DNA of 64,000 nucleotides, taken from positions 277,750,109-277,814,108 of the forward strand of contig OX422222.1 in the NCBI GenBank assembly GCA_949130495.1. Reading direction: 5' to 3'. A program made the position numbers and the translations under genes. Origin of the DNA: Sambucus nigra (Eukaryota; Streptophyta; Magnoliopsida; Dipsacales; Adoxaceae). Below, piece by piece: positions 34,673 through 46,182 of the stretch. Within the stretch, counting starts at the first letter, position 1. The number at the start of each line of letters is the position of its first letter. The notes beneath the pieces were generated by a model. It ran no database searches and had not been told where the DNA came from. It saw only the letters and a program-made list of their open reading frames with translations.

Positions 34673-36580
34673 ATGGTTTACGTTGTTGTATCTCTAAATA
34701 AGTTTATAAGGGAATGGAATATACCAGACTGGGTAGACTTAGAGTTACCTAGTCCCCCTTTAGATGTTTTCTCTTTATCTGAAGGTCATTGGATTCCTTC
34801 CTTATTCATAGCTGAATGTGGCTTCACTTTTCCCCCAAGTCGTTTTTGCTTAGAGTTTTGTTAATACTTTGATATTATACCTGCTAGAGTATCCCCTAAC
34901 ACCTGGAGAATAGTTAATCATAGGCTTAATAAAATCCATAAGACCCATATCGGTATCCCTGATATTATGTTCTGTTACAAATGGGTCACCAGTGATAATA
35001 TATATTATTTAAAAATTAGGTCTGTTAATAGAGCTCTAGTCGTCAATCTGCCTGATTCTAATAGGGACTACTTCGATCATGGGGTTATTGCTATAAATTA
35101 GCAATATGTACCTCAAAAGGGAATGGAGTATACAATGGACCAAGATGCCCTCAAGAGGGTCATGGCATAGGATGTAATATATTTTATATATTCATACTGA
35201 TGAGTCACTTGCAACTATGTTATCTAATATTTGTTTTTTTTATTACAGTTGAGAGGAAGAGAAAGTACTCCAAGGAGGGTGACATTAAACTTGACGAGCT
35301 CAATTTTCTGTGGTCATCCATAAAAGAATTGGTGAGGAGCATATTAGGTTTGCCTCCTACTTACTGAAGTACAAGAGCTCTATCACTTCCCTTGTAGCCC
35401 GACTTTTATCCATTGTACCATCTGTTGTGATTAACCAGGACAAAGACCCAGTTTCCACTTCCTCTATATCTGGCGGTGATGAACCTGTTATTGTCCCCTT
35501 TTCTTCCTTTGACTCAGACATTCCTCTCTCAGTGACCATGGGAAAAAGGAAATTTACCAATCTTCTTAGGGATGTTGTTACTGCTGGCACCCATAAGCCT
35601 GTGGATGGTGGGGCCATAAAGAAGGATGATGCTGGGAAGAAGCCCCTAGCCAAGAAGGGAGAGGAGTCTCTTTTAAAACATTTGAGAAGAGGTCCTGCTG
35701 CCAAGCAGGTTAAAGAAGTTGTTGATGCCGACCAATAAAACTTGGTCAGTATTATTCCATCTGGTGTTGGCCTTGGGTCCTGGCTTGGCCAGGAAATTAA
35801 TTAAGTCTGGTACTCTTCCAGACCACAGAGTTGTTGTTGTTTCCATACCACGACTAAAGATATCTGAGAGGGTTGCTCAATGCGTTGCTTTGGTGAGACC
35901 TCTTTCTTTATGATTTCTTTGTTTATTATCTTCCACTTCCTGTGCTAACTTTATTTTTCTTCTTTGCAGTTCCTGGTTGATTTCAACGAGATGTTGGAGA
36001 AGGATTATACTATTCGTTCTTCTTTGGATAATATGGAAGAGGCCTTTGATGGTCTTAAATAATCTTTGTTGGAGTCTCAACAAGCCTTGGATATAGAGAA
36101 GAAAACTTGGGAGTAGAAGATCAAGCTTGCTGAAGAAGCTCGATAAAAAAGCTAATATGACTATCCTTCAAGCTGAGCGCAGGGCAAAGGCTACAGAAGG
36201 ACAAGTAGCCAAGCTAGGGAAAGATCTCTGCTCTGAAAAGTCCAAGAGGAATAAAATCAGGGAAGCGCCCTTCAACAAAGGTTGGGACGAAGCCATTTCT
36301 GTCGCCTCTGCTCAAATTGAGTATGGAAAGAATTTTTTTTAAGGATGGTTGGCCGGATGCACTGAAGGAGGTTGGTACAACAGAAGACTCTAAACTCTTA
36401 TAAAGATATGAACCTGGCTCTCCCACCAACATGAACGATGAAGTTGAAGACGGTGTTAGTTCTGGGGAGTCTTCTTTGGTGGTTGAGTCTTCAGTCGACC
36501 AACTTAAGAACATTGTTGAGTCAACTATCTCTTCTGCCGAGCAAGATAATCCAGCTGCCCCTTCTGTCGACCAATGTTGA
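34673..36580 (+). pseudogene. Gypsy-2 antisense ORF 1
   Basis: It is the homologue of Gypsy-1 aORF1. It starts MVYVVVSLNKFIREW, with GHWIPSLFIAECGFTFP at about 34780-34830. A stop follows LEFC (34862), then homologous text continues to about 35170, where the Gypsy-1 GT donor is GA here. The acceptor TTACAG at 35241-35248 opens exon 2 (VERKRKYSKEGDI). Exon 2 and later text are Ser/Pro-rich, then Lys/Glu coiled coil (KSKRNKIREAPFNKGWDEA near 36238-36295), ending near a TGA at 36578. Several stops are present. It converges on the minus-strand pol of its own element. Confidence 0.75.
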
Positions 36581-36781
36581 AGTGTTAAAATTGATAGAAA
36601 GAAGGTGTAGGCTTACTAGGCATTTGGTCTTTTTGTATTTCTTTTGTTTCATCTCTATTATACTTGTAACTTCCCTTTACATATCAATAAAAGAACTTTT
36701 TCTTTATATTATTTCTCATTTCACGGTTGCTGTTATATTTTCTTCTTTTGTTGATCAACTTTTGCTTCGTTTTTCTAGTTT

Positions 36782-38013
36782 ATGGCCAACATGGAATAAC
36801 TTTCTTCCAATGATTCTGATCTACTTAAGCGCTGCAACAGTTTGTTCAAGGCTAGTCATATGACTTTAATCAAGGAAGAATTATCATACTTGCTCGGAGA
36901 AGATGCTACAGATCAAGCCAAGGATACATATTTATCTCAAGTTTCTTCTTGATCGGGTTGTGGCTAATAATGTAGCTTACTTTGAAATGATTGAAAAACT
37001 TCAAAAGGAGCATAATAAGGCCAAGGCTTTGCTTCATGCTGACTATGAAGCTAAGTACAAGTCTTAAAATGAATCTTAGGATTCTGAAGAGAAATTGGAG
37101 AAGCGTCCTTATTCTTTTAGGAAGAAGGAATTTCTGATGATGGGTAAAGTTAATGAGGCTAGGGATATTTCTTAGATTTTAGAAGAAGAAAATAATAAAT
37201 TGAGGAGTGAACTTAGATCCTTGAAGAATCCTCCTGCCGCTGCCGCCGACGAAGGTGTATCTTTCCTGAAGAGTGAGAATGCCAAATTGATAAAAGAGTT
37301 GGAAACTCTGAAGAAGTCTAAGCCTGCCTCATTTTCGAGACAAAAGGTTATCCGACCAGCAACTGATGAGGCTAGAACACAGAAAACCTTAGCCGAACAA
37401 GATGCCTAGCTAAAGGCTAAGAACCGAGCAATTACTGAGTTATCCGAGAAGTTGAAAACTCTAGATAACGCACTTTCCAACCAATCCTCTTAATTGCAGG
37501 CTAAAGATAGAGTGTTGAAGAAACTTCAGCATCAGATCAAAAAATTAAATTTTCAGTTTCACAAGCAGTCTAGAGAGGTATAGATGGAAGGATATAATAA
37601 GGATCTTGGGCATTTTGATGACCACTTTAGTCAAGCTCAGCGTGAAGGTTATAAGTGGGGTTGGGCCAATTATTTTACTGTTACGAAGGTTTATCAGAAT
37701 AGTAGGTTGTGGTACGGGGCTAATCCTGGGTTCTTAGACTGAAAAATGTCTCTTTAATCTTGACATCAGTTGAATCCCTGTATAATCCATTCCCCACTGT
37801 CTGTTATCCAAATACTTAGGGGATTATGGACTGCATGATGAGTTAAAGGTAGTTTGGTCTCCTCATTTATTGGACACGCCGAGCAGCAGTAGGAGGAGAA
37901 TGTTTCAAGATTTTAATTTCATCAACTCTCCTTATACCCTGGATGATCCTCCCGCAGGCATAGAAAAAGCCCCGACTTCCTCCAAGTCTGAAGGAAAGCA
38001 TCCAATAGAGTAG
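36782..38013 (+). pseudogene. Gypsy-2 antisense ORF 2
   Basis: It starts at the ATG at 36782 (MANME, then a stop, then LSSNDSDLLKRCN). The Gypsy-1 copy starts MARMELLSAHDTELMKKCN, so the two are clear homologues. Readable parts include the coiled-coil segment FLKSENAKLIKELETLKKSK (about 37261-37320), a Gln/Lys-rich helix, and the conserved end FNFINSPYTLDDPPA at about 37912-37955 before TAG at 38011-38013. Start to stop is not a multiple of three, so at least one indel is present besides the stops. Function unknown. Confidence 0.75.
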
Positions 38014-38140
38014 TTGTCCTGCATTTTATTTGTAAAATGACATTTGCATGTAATCATCATTTATATAAACAAAATGCGTTGTTTTCTTTATTAACTTATT
38101 TTATTAATTTCTAAATGTCTGAATGAACTTGTCGTGCCAC

Positions 38141-38390
38141 TAGTTCTACTGATACACTTAGACATTTACCTAAATTTAGTACCAGTTACTAATGATGTTA
38201 TCATAGGTTCTACTGATGCACTTAAATTTCTAAGTTTAGCACCGACTACCATTGATGTTGCCATAGGTTCTACTAATGCACCTAGATTTATATCCAAGTT
38301 TAGTACTAGTTACCAGTGGTATTGCCATAGGTTCTACTAATGCACCTAAATTTTTTGGTTTAACATTAGTTACTAGTGGTGACCAAGCGT
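38141..38390. repeat. Minisatellite of about 62 bp at the sense/antisense junction of Gypsy-2
   Basis: Four degenerate units carry TAGGTTCTACTAATGCACCT (at about 38204, 38265 and 38328, with a weaker first copy at about 38142), with TTTAGTACCAGTTACTA in each. They lie between the aORF2 stop and the integrase 3' end, the same place as the unrelated 32-bp repeat of Gypsy-1. The interval 38391-38690 on its right has no gene. Confidence 0.85.
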
Positions 38391-38690
38391 ATGTGGAATA
38401 TGTGTCTATATTCCTATTCAGGAAATTTCACAACGTTCTTCCTCCATTTTGCTCAGTTCGGATAAAACTTGTTGATTTTTTTACAGAGTTTTTTCCCTGA
38501 ATTTTTGTGACCAAGTACTGAGGACTAAAATCCAATTTTGACTTGGGTTTGATTATTTTGTCATTCAAGTATTGCCTTTGCCGACCAAGTACTTAAGATT
38601 AAAATCTTGTGTTGTGGGGATCCATATTACCATACTCCAACAAAAAAATTGAAAAATGGAAGAAATCAACTCTTTATTAATATTGAAATA

Positions 38691-39850
38691 AAGGATTACT
38701 AAAGATTTTGCTCGTTAGATCACTGGTAGTACTTTCTGAGATGCTCGGTATTCCAAGGATTTTTAAATTCTTCCCCTTACAGAGTTTCAATCCTATATGT
38801 TCCTGGTCAAATGACTAACGAGATACGATAAGGTCCATGCCAATAGGCTTCAAGCTTGTTGTTCTTCTGAATCACCTTTTTAATGACACAATCCCCCTCT
38901 TTCAAGTTGGTCGGCTTCACCCTTTTGTTGTAAAACAATATAATCCTTTGTTGATAGGAAGCATTCCTCAGAGTAGCGTCTTCACATACCTCCTCCAACA
39001 TATCAAGGTCTAGCCTTCGCATTAAATCACTAACATGGGAGTTGAAATTCAACACTCTATGAGTTGGTAGATCGAGCTCGACTGGTACCATTGAGAAGTG
39101 TCTTCACGTACCTCTTCCAACATATCAAGGTCTAGCCTTCATATTAAATCACTAATAGGGGAGTTAAAATTTAACACTCCATGAGTTCGTAGGCCGAGCT
39201 CGACTGGTACCATTGCTTATGTCCTAGACGTTAGTATGCATGGTGTTTGTTTTGTAGCAGCTCTTGGATTTATTCGGTATGACCATATAACTAAGTGCAA
39301 TTCATTGATCCAATTGCCTTTGGCATTATCAAGTCTTTTCGTCAACCCATTAATAAAAGTTTTATTTATCACCTTTGTCTATCCATTGCTTCGAGGATGA
39401 CTTGGAGCATAATGCAACTTTTGGATCTTGGAATGGGCATAATAGGCTTCAAACTCTTTATTATCGAACTGCGTGCCATGATTGGTGATGAAAGCATATG
39501 GTAAACCATATCTGTAAATAATGTTCTTCCAAATAAACTTGTATACCTTCTCATAGGGCGTGTCCACACTACCAAGTATTTGAACCTTCCTCTAGTGGTC
39601 GGTAATGGCTCGACCAAGTCTATCCCCCATATAGTAAATGGCTAAGGTGAAGTGATTGGAGTCAGAGAAACATGTGGAGTTTTGTGAATGTTAGAGAACT
39701 TCTAGCATTTATCATATTTTTTCACAAAAGTTATAAAATTTTCCCTCATGGTCGGCCAGTAGTATCCTTATGTGTTGATTCGTAATAGTAACGACCTTCT
39801 TGCCACATGAGCTCCACATGACCCGTCATGAACTTCTTCGATCAGGTCTT
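38691..39850 (-). pseudogene. Gypsy-2 integrase, decayed and duplicated
   Basis: Minus-strand pieces give the C-terminal part (DLPTHRVLNFNSHVSDLMRR at about 39070-39010, then WHGPYRI at about 38835). The core has a VEPLPTTRGRFKYLVV segment at about 39615-39570, FITNHGTQFDNKEFEAYY at about 39500-39445 (second catalytic Asp changed to Asn in ITNHG) and APSHPRSNG at about 39405-39380. A frame change falls near 39560. A 122-bp stretch of the C-terminal part is repeated in tandem (38971-39214), and coding between SNG and the duplication is missing, so the third catalytic region is lost. Confidence 0.8.
38971..39214 (-). repeat. Tandem duplication of 122 bp in Gypsy-2 integrase
   Basis: Copies at 38971-39092 and 39093-39214 both run from GTCTTCAC to GACTGGTACCATTG. 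They differ at scattered positions, so the duplication is not recent. Confidence 0.85.
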
Positions 39851-41090
39851 AAACCTCTGTTCGGTGAATACAGAGCTGCAATGTGGCTATTAACCCTCTC
39901 CTATACAGAACTCCCTTGTCTAATACATACCTCACTGCTTTATACTTGAGCTTCTTGGCCATTATTGGATCTGTTGGCAAAGTTCCTTCCTTAATATATG
40001 CTCTGATGGGATCCATCCAGGATGGTCCCATATCCACTGCAATGAAAATGACCATCAAATCTTTATCAATGCTCCGATTAGCTAGAATTTCTAATGGGAT
40101 GGTCATTCTGAGTTCGATCCTGGTGGCTAATGCAGTCCTAGCAAGTGCATCAGCTCGGGCATTCTCTATCCTTGGAATTATTCTCATTCGAATAGATAAA
40201 AATTTAGCTATGACCTATACTACTTTAGCAAGGTACCTGGTCATCAATTATCCTTTAGTTCCATACAAATTCAATACCTGGTTGACCACCAGTTGTGAAT
40301 CACTGTGCGCCACTACTTTCTCGGCACTTAAGGAATGAGCCAAAATTAATCCCACTATAAGGGCTTCGTACCCTGCTTCATCCCATCAGGGTTATTAAGT
40401 ACTATACCTGCTTCACTGCCTGTAGTATATGAAGATCCATCTATATATAAATTCCATACTGGGATATTGTTGTCAAATCTTTGGTTTGTTAATTTCCCAT
40501 AATGGAATACCTTCTTGCTTGCCTCCTCATATATCCTATATCCTTAACGATTTTGATTGGTATGCGATAATTTTGGCTGAGCTCTCCCCTGTTGGGGTCT
40601 GCTCTGCCTCAAAGATTTATTACTTGAGAACCTCTGGATAAGTAAACTCTACAATAAAATCAGCTAAAGCTTGGCCCCTTAATGAGGACCTCAGCTCATA
40701 TACATTATTGTATTCTCCCAGCTCTCCTGCCCTATATATAAGTCCTTCCGACTTCTCAGGGTTGTGGAGGGCTTGTCGAAGTGGCATGTCAGTATACACC
40801 CCTATGGTATGTGCTTGGAAATAAGGTTTCATACGTCTAGACGCCTCAATAAGTGCCAAGGCTAATTTTTCCAAGCGTGGATATCAGATTTTAGCTCCTC
40901 AGAAGGTCTTACTAATGTAGTAGACTGGCTTTTGGACTTCATTGTCTTCTCATATTAAAACCGAGCTCATAATCGACTCAGAAACAGCTAAGTACAAATA
41001 TAATTTCTCCCCCAAAACTGGTCGAGAAAGCAACGGGGATGATCCCAAATACTTCTTCAACTCTTAAAAAGCTTTCTCGTATTCTTCATT
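39851..41090 (-). pseudogene. Gypsy-2 RNase H domains
   Basis: On the minus strand the first RNase H gives EKLALALIEASRRMKPYF and GVYTDMPLRQALHNPEKS (40874-40770). The second, Tat-type RNase H is read in pieces around 40460-40300, and its tail (RIENARADALARTALATRI) is at 40187-40110, followed by a linker to the integrase zinc region (VLYRRGLIATLQLCIH at about 39905-39860). Stops and frame changes are frequent. Confidence 0.8.
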
Positions 41091-41515
41091 TCATTCAAAG
41101 ATCTTCCTCAGCACCTTGAAGAATGAAAGACATCTGTCTGTTGCCCAGGATAAAAATTTATTCAAAGCAGCTACTATCCCAGTGAGCCTTTGAACATCTT
41201 TCTTGTTAGTCGTGGACTGCATTTCAATCAAAGCCTTTATTTTATCTGGATTAGCCTTAATTCCCCTCTGATTGACTATGTAGCTGAGGAACATCCCTTC
41301 TTTCACGCTGAAGACACACTTGGTTAGATTTAGTTTCATATGATAATTCTCTAATTGGTCAAAAGTCTGGCTGATGTCGGCAATATGATCAGAGGCTTTC
41401 TTGCTATTTGTTAGCATATCATCCATGTAAATCTCCATATTTTTGCCTATTTAATCTTCAAAGACTTTTTTACCAGACTCTAATATGTTGCACCTCACGT
41501 TCTGGTTGTTTTGTT
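41091..41515 (-). pseudogene. Gypsy-2 reverse transcriptase, C-terminal half only
   Basis: The minus-strand frame begins at the deletion joint, with text equal to GATYQRL-NKVF of Gypsy-1. It then keeps an intact YMDD box (IYMDDML at about 41435-41415) and the thumb (LSYIVNQRGIKANPDKI). Everything N-terminal to it, including most of the fingers and palm, is absent. With the second RNase H and integrase downstream, this gives a fused but truncated pol. Confidence 0.85.
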
Positions 41516-43155
41516 TCTTGGGTATATCGGGATCATCTTCATGATCATCTTCATGAATTGTCTTTTTCTTATCTCTAGGCTCACATGGAGATTTTGACAT
41601 TCGCCGAGCTCCTTTGTCATCCTGTCGATCAACGAACTTATCCAGTTTTCCTCGACGAATTAGGGGTTCAATATCATTTTATAGAGCAATATAATGATTC
41701 ATCATATGTCCATGACCTTTATGAAACTCGCAGTACTTGAACTTGTCCTTCTTCCCAGTAGGTGCTCTTAACTTCTCACGCCATCGTATCTCCTTGCTAT
41801 GCTTGATTTCCTCCAAAACATGGTGAATGCCCATATTTAATGGAGTATAATTATTATAATTCATGATACTTTAATCCTTTATTTGCTTCGATTCCTTTTG
41901 CTCCTTTCGATCCTTCTTCTCAGTTTTAACCTCAGGGTTTGTGACCGAGCTTTGCTTCTTTGCCATTGCTTCCTCATCATTCATTATCTTAGCTGCTTTG
42001 GCCATCAATTCAGTCATAATCTTGGGATGATCTTTGAAAAGATTGTAATAAAGCTTCTCGGTCAGTAATCCACTCATAATAGTTGTGATGGTTGTCTTCT
42101 CCTCATAATCAATCACCTCTAACTTCTCATTGTTAAAGTGAGTGATGTAGTCCCTTATGCTTTCTCGTACTCGCTGTCTCACGCTTAGCAGGTGAGCTAC
42201 TCTCTTTACTGGCTTGGACCCAAAGTATAGATTACCAATGAACAGCTCGACAAGTTGGCTAAAATCAGTAATTTGCCCCCGAGGTTGGCTATTGTACCAT
42301 ATTTAGGTAGGACCCGTTCTGGTACCTGAGAATACCCTACATCTCATCTCATCAGGGAAAGCGTAAATGTCTGATGTTGCTTAGAACCGTTCTATGTGAA
42401 GAACACGATCATTTTTCCCATCATACTTGGGGGTAACAACAAGAGCTTTGAACTTCGAAGGAGTAGGAAAATCCATAATAGCTTGAACAAAAGGATATCC
42501 TTTCACAAAGCTTTATTTCAAAGGATTCTTCGCCTTCACCATTTCTCCCAACTTGTCTTCCAACCTTTGGATTGAGTCTTTCCATGCATGATTACCCAAA
42601 TCAGATTTATACAATGTAGCTCTGCTGTTCCGACAAACTATTTGCGCTGAGCTTTCCTCCTAAAAGGTCTACTCGACATGAATAGATCATCGAGCGCATG
42701 ATCTGGATTGGGCTGAGGCCTCATGTTGGTCGACTGGTCATCAAGTATGCCTCGACAATGCCTCAGGAATATTTCTATTCCATCTGGGCCCCTGACGATC
42801 AAAGGACGATGCTCGGCTCAGCCTTTATAAGGCAGTAAGCCTTTTAGGAGAAAATGACTGTTCATCATATGGCTCTAAAGTCCTGAGGGAAGAACTTGCT
42901 CCGGGACGATAGGACGTATCTCTGGAAGTCCTGTAGTGGATATGCCTACTAGTTCTTAGAGGTGGCGGTGGCATATTTCTGTGAATAGACAAGACAGAAG
43001 ATCCGACCTATAGTGTTTGGGCCAATTGCCTGATCGTATCTTGCATGGCCTCTCGTCCTCTAGCGAGACTAGCTAAGATTCTTGTCAAATCATTATTTGT
43101 TAAATTGACAGAGAAATAAGCAGATTGCCAAAATTTCTGGCACTTGACTCAAGAA
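41516..43155 (-). pseudogene. Gypsy-2 gag
   Basis: The minus-strand start is near 43155 (MTDILESSARNFG, comparable with MANNPESSNRNTG of Gypsy-1). The gag core appears at about 42450-42280 (TPKYDGKNDRVLHIE, then DEMRCRVFSGT). RESIRDYITHFNNEKLEV is at 42165-42110, and the zinc-knuckle remnant CEFHKGHGHMMNHY at 41735-41695, with the last Cys changed to Tyr. The acidic tail (HEDDHEDDPDIPKK) runs at about 41560-41520 straight into RT. Stops occur throughout. Confidence 0.85.
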
Positions 43156-43212
43156 TGTCAGTCATCTTCGAGTTATCGTAAATGAATGAGAGTGAAAACG
43201 TTTAGAAATACG

Positions 43213-43230
43213 TTCCCATAGACGACGCCA
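43213..43230 (-). promoter_or_regulatory. Gypsy-2 primer binding site
   Basis: Minus-strand TGGCGTCGTCTATGGGAA differs from the Gypsy-1 site by two transitions and lies three bases inside the 5' LTR. Confidence 0.85.
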
Positions 43231-43233
43231 ATC

Positions 43234-43706
43234 TGTTGATGTAAAAAACTAGACTATGTCTAATTTCTTAATCATAGATAAATATATGTAAATAAAAGAG
43301 AGAGACAAAAGATTTTTAAGGTGGTTCGGGTATAAAGGAAAACCTACGTCCACTGTGTTTCTTATTACCTTGTATTCTATTTTACTTCCTGTGTTTTGAA
43401 TGACTTTAACGTGACCTTAACGAAGGGATTATAATGTATTTATAGCCAAGTAAGGAGATAGAGAGATGGAACATTAATGGATGGAATGCCTTTATAAATT
43501 AGGCATTTACACAAGTACATAACGTTCATAATGCTCTTGGCTATTGGCATTTTTCTACTCAAGTTGGTCAGCCTTCCCACTGTTGGTTGGCCTCCCAGGT
43601 CTTGGTCGGCGATACTATGACTTGCTGACTAGGATTCTTGCCATGAAGGATGACATGTGTCCGTCTCTAGTTGGTCCATGTAAGTGGGTAATTTTTGGTA
43701 TCAACA
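43234..43706 (-). mobile_element. Gypsy-2 5' LTR
   Basis: 473 bp. It has a minus-strand TATAAATA box (43437-43444) and the right GCTGG duplication immediately after (43707-43711). Confidence 0.9.
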
Positions 43707-43711
43707 GCTGG

Positions 43712-44303
43712 CAAGGGGCAATCAGGATTAAATTGAATAGTCAAGACCAATTACTGCAAGTGCTTTAATTTTGTCAAGTTCTACAACTATGTAGTAACCT
43801 ATAAGGTTATCCTAAAGGTGGGTTGTGGTATATAACTAGTTGAGGTCGAGGCCTCCTTTGATGTCTTTGCCTAGTTACTCCTATATCTTCTAAAGGGAAA
43901 TACTGGTATGTCTACCCCGTATACGCCATGTTGGAATTGTCCAAAATATGCTATATAGTCATGCAAATAAAAAATGTTGTTTGAGTACAATAAATATGAA
44001 AACAATGATGAGGAAAGGGGGATGGATTAAGAATATCGTAAGAATTTTCTAAATGTGTGATAAACAATAATTATATTTTTAAGAAATACTAACTCTCCTT
44101 GTAATTTTCCCACAAGTGTTACTCCATTAAAAGTTCTTTTTATTTTATATTATTTGAATGTACAAGGAAAACAAAATCCTCAAAGATTTCTGCTAAGGAT
44201 TTTAGGAGTTTCTTAGCAAAACATATCAATAAATTTAAATCTCTCGGCAATTTTAACTGACAAAATTATATTTACTTACAGTTTGATTTTAAATTTAAGA
44301 AAC

Positions 44304-44347
<44 letters not shown>

Positions 44348-45082
44348 TCAATTTTCTTAGTTCATAAATTTCATTACAAATGTCATTTCTCATAGCTTGC
44401 ACTGAGAATTTTAAATTTTAGAATGAAAAATCTCGTGATTTTATTTTTTTATTCAAAGAACCTTATCTATGGAAGAGATTAATGTCCTTATTAATTAGTA
44501 ACATATTTAGGGTCCTATAGTAATAGAATCCATATTCACAAGGGGAATACGCTTGTTCTTTGACAACTATCATCATAATTCATTTACTCGTGAGGATTTA
44601 AGAATTATAAGTTTGCAATCCACGTAATGCGCATATATTTCATATTTTTCTATTACATATAAATAATTAAGAAATGTTAGAGTTTAAAATAATCTTTTAT
44701 TTTTAATGATTAAAAAGTTAAATGTAAGTCTTAATTTACTAAGTTAATAAATAACATGTGACAAAATTATTTGTTGTGTTAATTCTTAATTAATGAGATT
44801 TGGAACATAAGTATAAGGTTAATTTTGTGATTTCATCTTTATCATTGCAAACTTTTTATTAAAGAATTAAATATCCAACATAAAAATTAAGGGTTGGACA
44901 AAATTTTAATGTGAAAAGAAGTGAATTTGAAAATTTAAAAGAAAAGTCACACGTAATAAAATCTAATTGAGCTAATTTTATTTTATTTTTAATATGTATT
45001 ATACACTTTTCACTACAAAGTATGGCAATATTATGTTAAAAGTAAATGTTAAATATAAAAATATAGAGAAAATTATATTTAA
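43712..45082. other. AT-rich spacer; left edge probably the outer part of the Gypsy-3 LTR
   Basis: By position, the first 100-230 bp should complete the LTR broken by Gypsy-2. The rest is AT-rich, with no gene and one (TA)n tract at about 44305-44341. Confidence 0.45.
44305..44341. repeat. (TA)n microsatellite
   Basis: About 18 TA units within AT-rich spacer. Confidence 0.95.
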
Positions 45083-45173
45083 GTCCCATTTGTCAGGTCA
45101 ACATATATATAAGTTCTATTGACTTTTCGACCAACATATACGTCATATTCTAACATTTTGGGGACTTTTTTTT

Positions 45174-45439
45174 TAGGAAGTTATATAAGTGGTTGGACTT
45201 TTTTTTTAATCTTAAAATGATCATAACTTTTGATTGACAACTCCGTTTTTTGAAAAATTACTAATTTTGAAATCTGCTCGACGAGATCTATCAAACAAGA
45301 TCTATGATGCCTATATAATTTCAAAGAAAAAAATTACACAGACAGTAAACTTTACTGTATGCACTAGAATATGAAATAGTTTTATATATGTGACATTTTC
45401 ACAAACAGACAGTAACATTTACTGTGATAATATTACACA

Positions 45440-45440
<1 letters not shown>
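45174..45440 (+). repeat. Left inverted arm of the foldback-like element
   Basis: AT-rich arm, mirrored at 52545-52830; by eye most positions match over the whole length. It is followed by (TA)n at 45441-45494. Confidence 0.85.

Positions 45441-45494
<54 letters not shown>
45441..45494. repeat. (TA)n microsatellite
   Basis: A pure AT run directly inside the left arm. Equivalent TA or GT runs follow the arm-type modules at 50546-50590, 51092-51120, 51322-51358, 51903-51945 and 52515-52556. Confidence 0.95.
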
Positions 45495-45496
<2 letters not shown>

Positions 45497-45649
45497 GGGG
45501 GATCCGAACTCCTTTTTCTGAAAATTACCTTATATTTAAAGGTTCGTACTAGCGGCATCTAATCCTCACCCCCATTGTTGGAGCTTCAATGACCTTCATC
45601 AGAGCTCCGATTTGGGGTGGCATCACTACACCAAATCTGCCCATTTGTC

Positions 45650-45945
45650 AAGGTCATTGACCTTGACAAATCCACCTTGTCAAGGTCAATGACCGTGACA
45701 TTTCGAGGCGAGACAACTTTTTTTGTCACGGTCGTGTCACGGTCATTGACCTTGACAACCTTGACAAAAAACACGCGTTTTGTGTCACGATCGTGTCAAG
45801 GTCAATGACCGTGACACGTTTGTCACGGTTTATAACCGTGACAAAGCCGTGACCTTTTTTTAAAAAAATGTCACGGTCAATGACCGTGACACGTCCGTGA
45901 CAAAATTGTCACGGGCGTGTCCCGGTCATTGACCGTGACAATTCT
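45650..45945. repeat. Left subterminal repeats of the CACTA element
   Basis: About seven palindromic copies of TCACGGTCAWTGACCGTGA (variants with TCAAGG halves) occur in 300 bp. CACTA subterminal repeats are binding sites for TNPA-type proteins; binding here is inferred. Confidence 0.9.
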
Positions 45946-46182
45946 GGGCAGAATTAAAAAAAAAAACTGTTGGGCAGTATGGCCACTGCCACTGCCCAGC
46001 AGTATATTTGTACCTGTTATAGCAACGTTGTTCCTGTTCCAAACATCATATATCCAACACAAACTAAAGATATAATCCAAATATATTCATGACAGTATAA
46101 TCCAAATATTCAAAGTAAAAATAATATACATGACGATATAATCCAAATATAATTAAAATGGACAAACTTGAAAATAATGTGA

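Larger units (their letters stand above)
33773..43706 (-). mobile_element. Gypsy-2: Tat element in minus orientation, pol partly deleted
   Basis: It has LTRs at 33773-34224 (3') and 43234-43706 (5'), a perfect GCTGG duplication, a GGCG-type primer binding site and a PPT ending GGGCTTC. It has the same architecture as Gypsy-1 in reverse: gag, RT, RNase H and integrase on minus, aORF1 and aORF2 on plus. Protease and the N-terminal half of RT are missing (junction near 41515). The LTRs are roughly 90% alike by eye, so it is older than Gypsy-1. It depends on other copies for movement. Confidence 0.95.

Noticed and set aside
43544..43768. 74-codon frame across the right end of Gypsy-2
   Set aside because: It spans the LTR border and target duplication, so it is accidental.
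45586..46080. Small frames at the left CACTA end
   Set aside because: They are translations of the palindromic subterminal repeats (VNDRDT-type periodicity).
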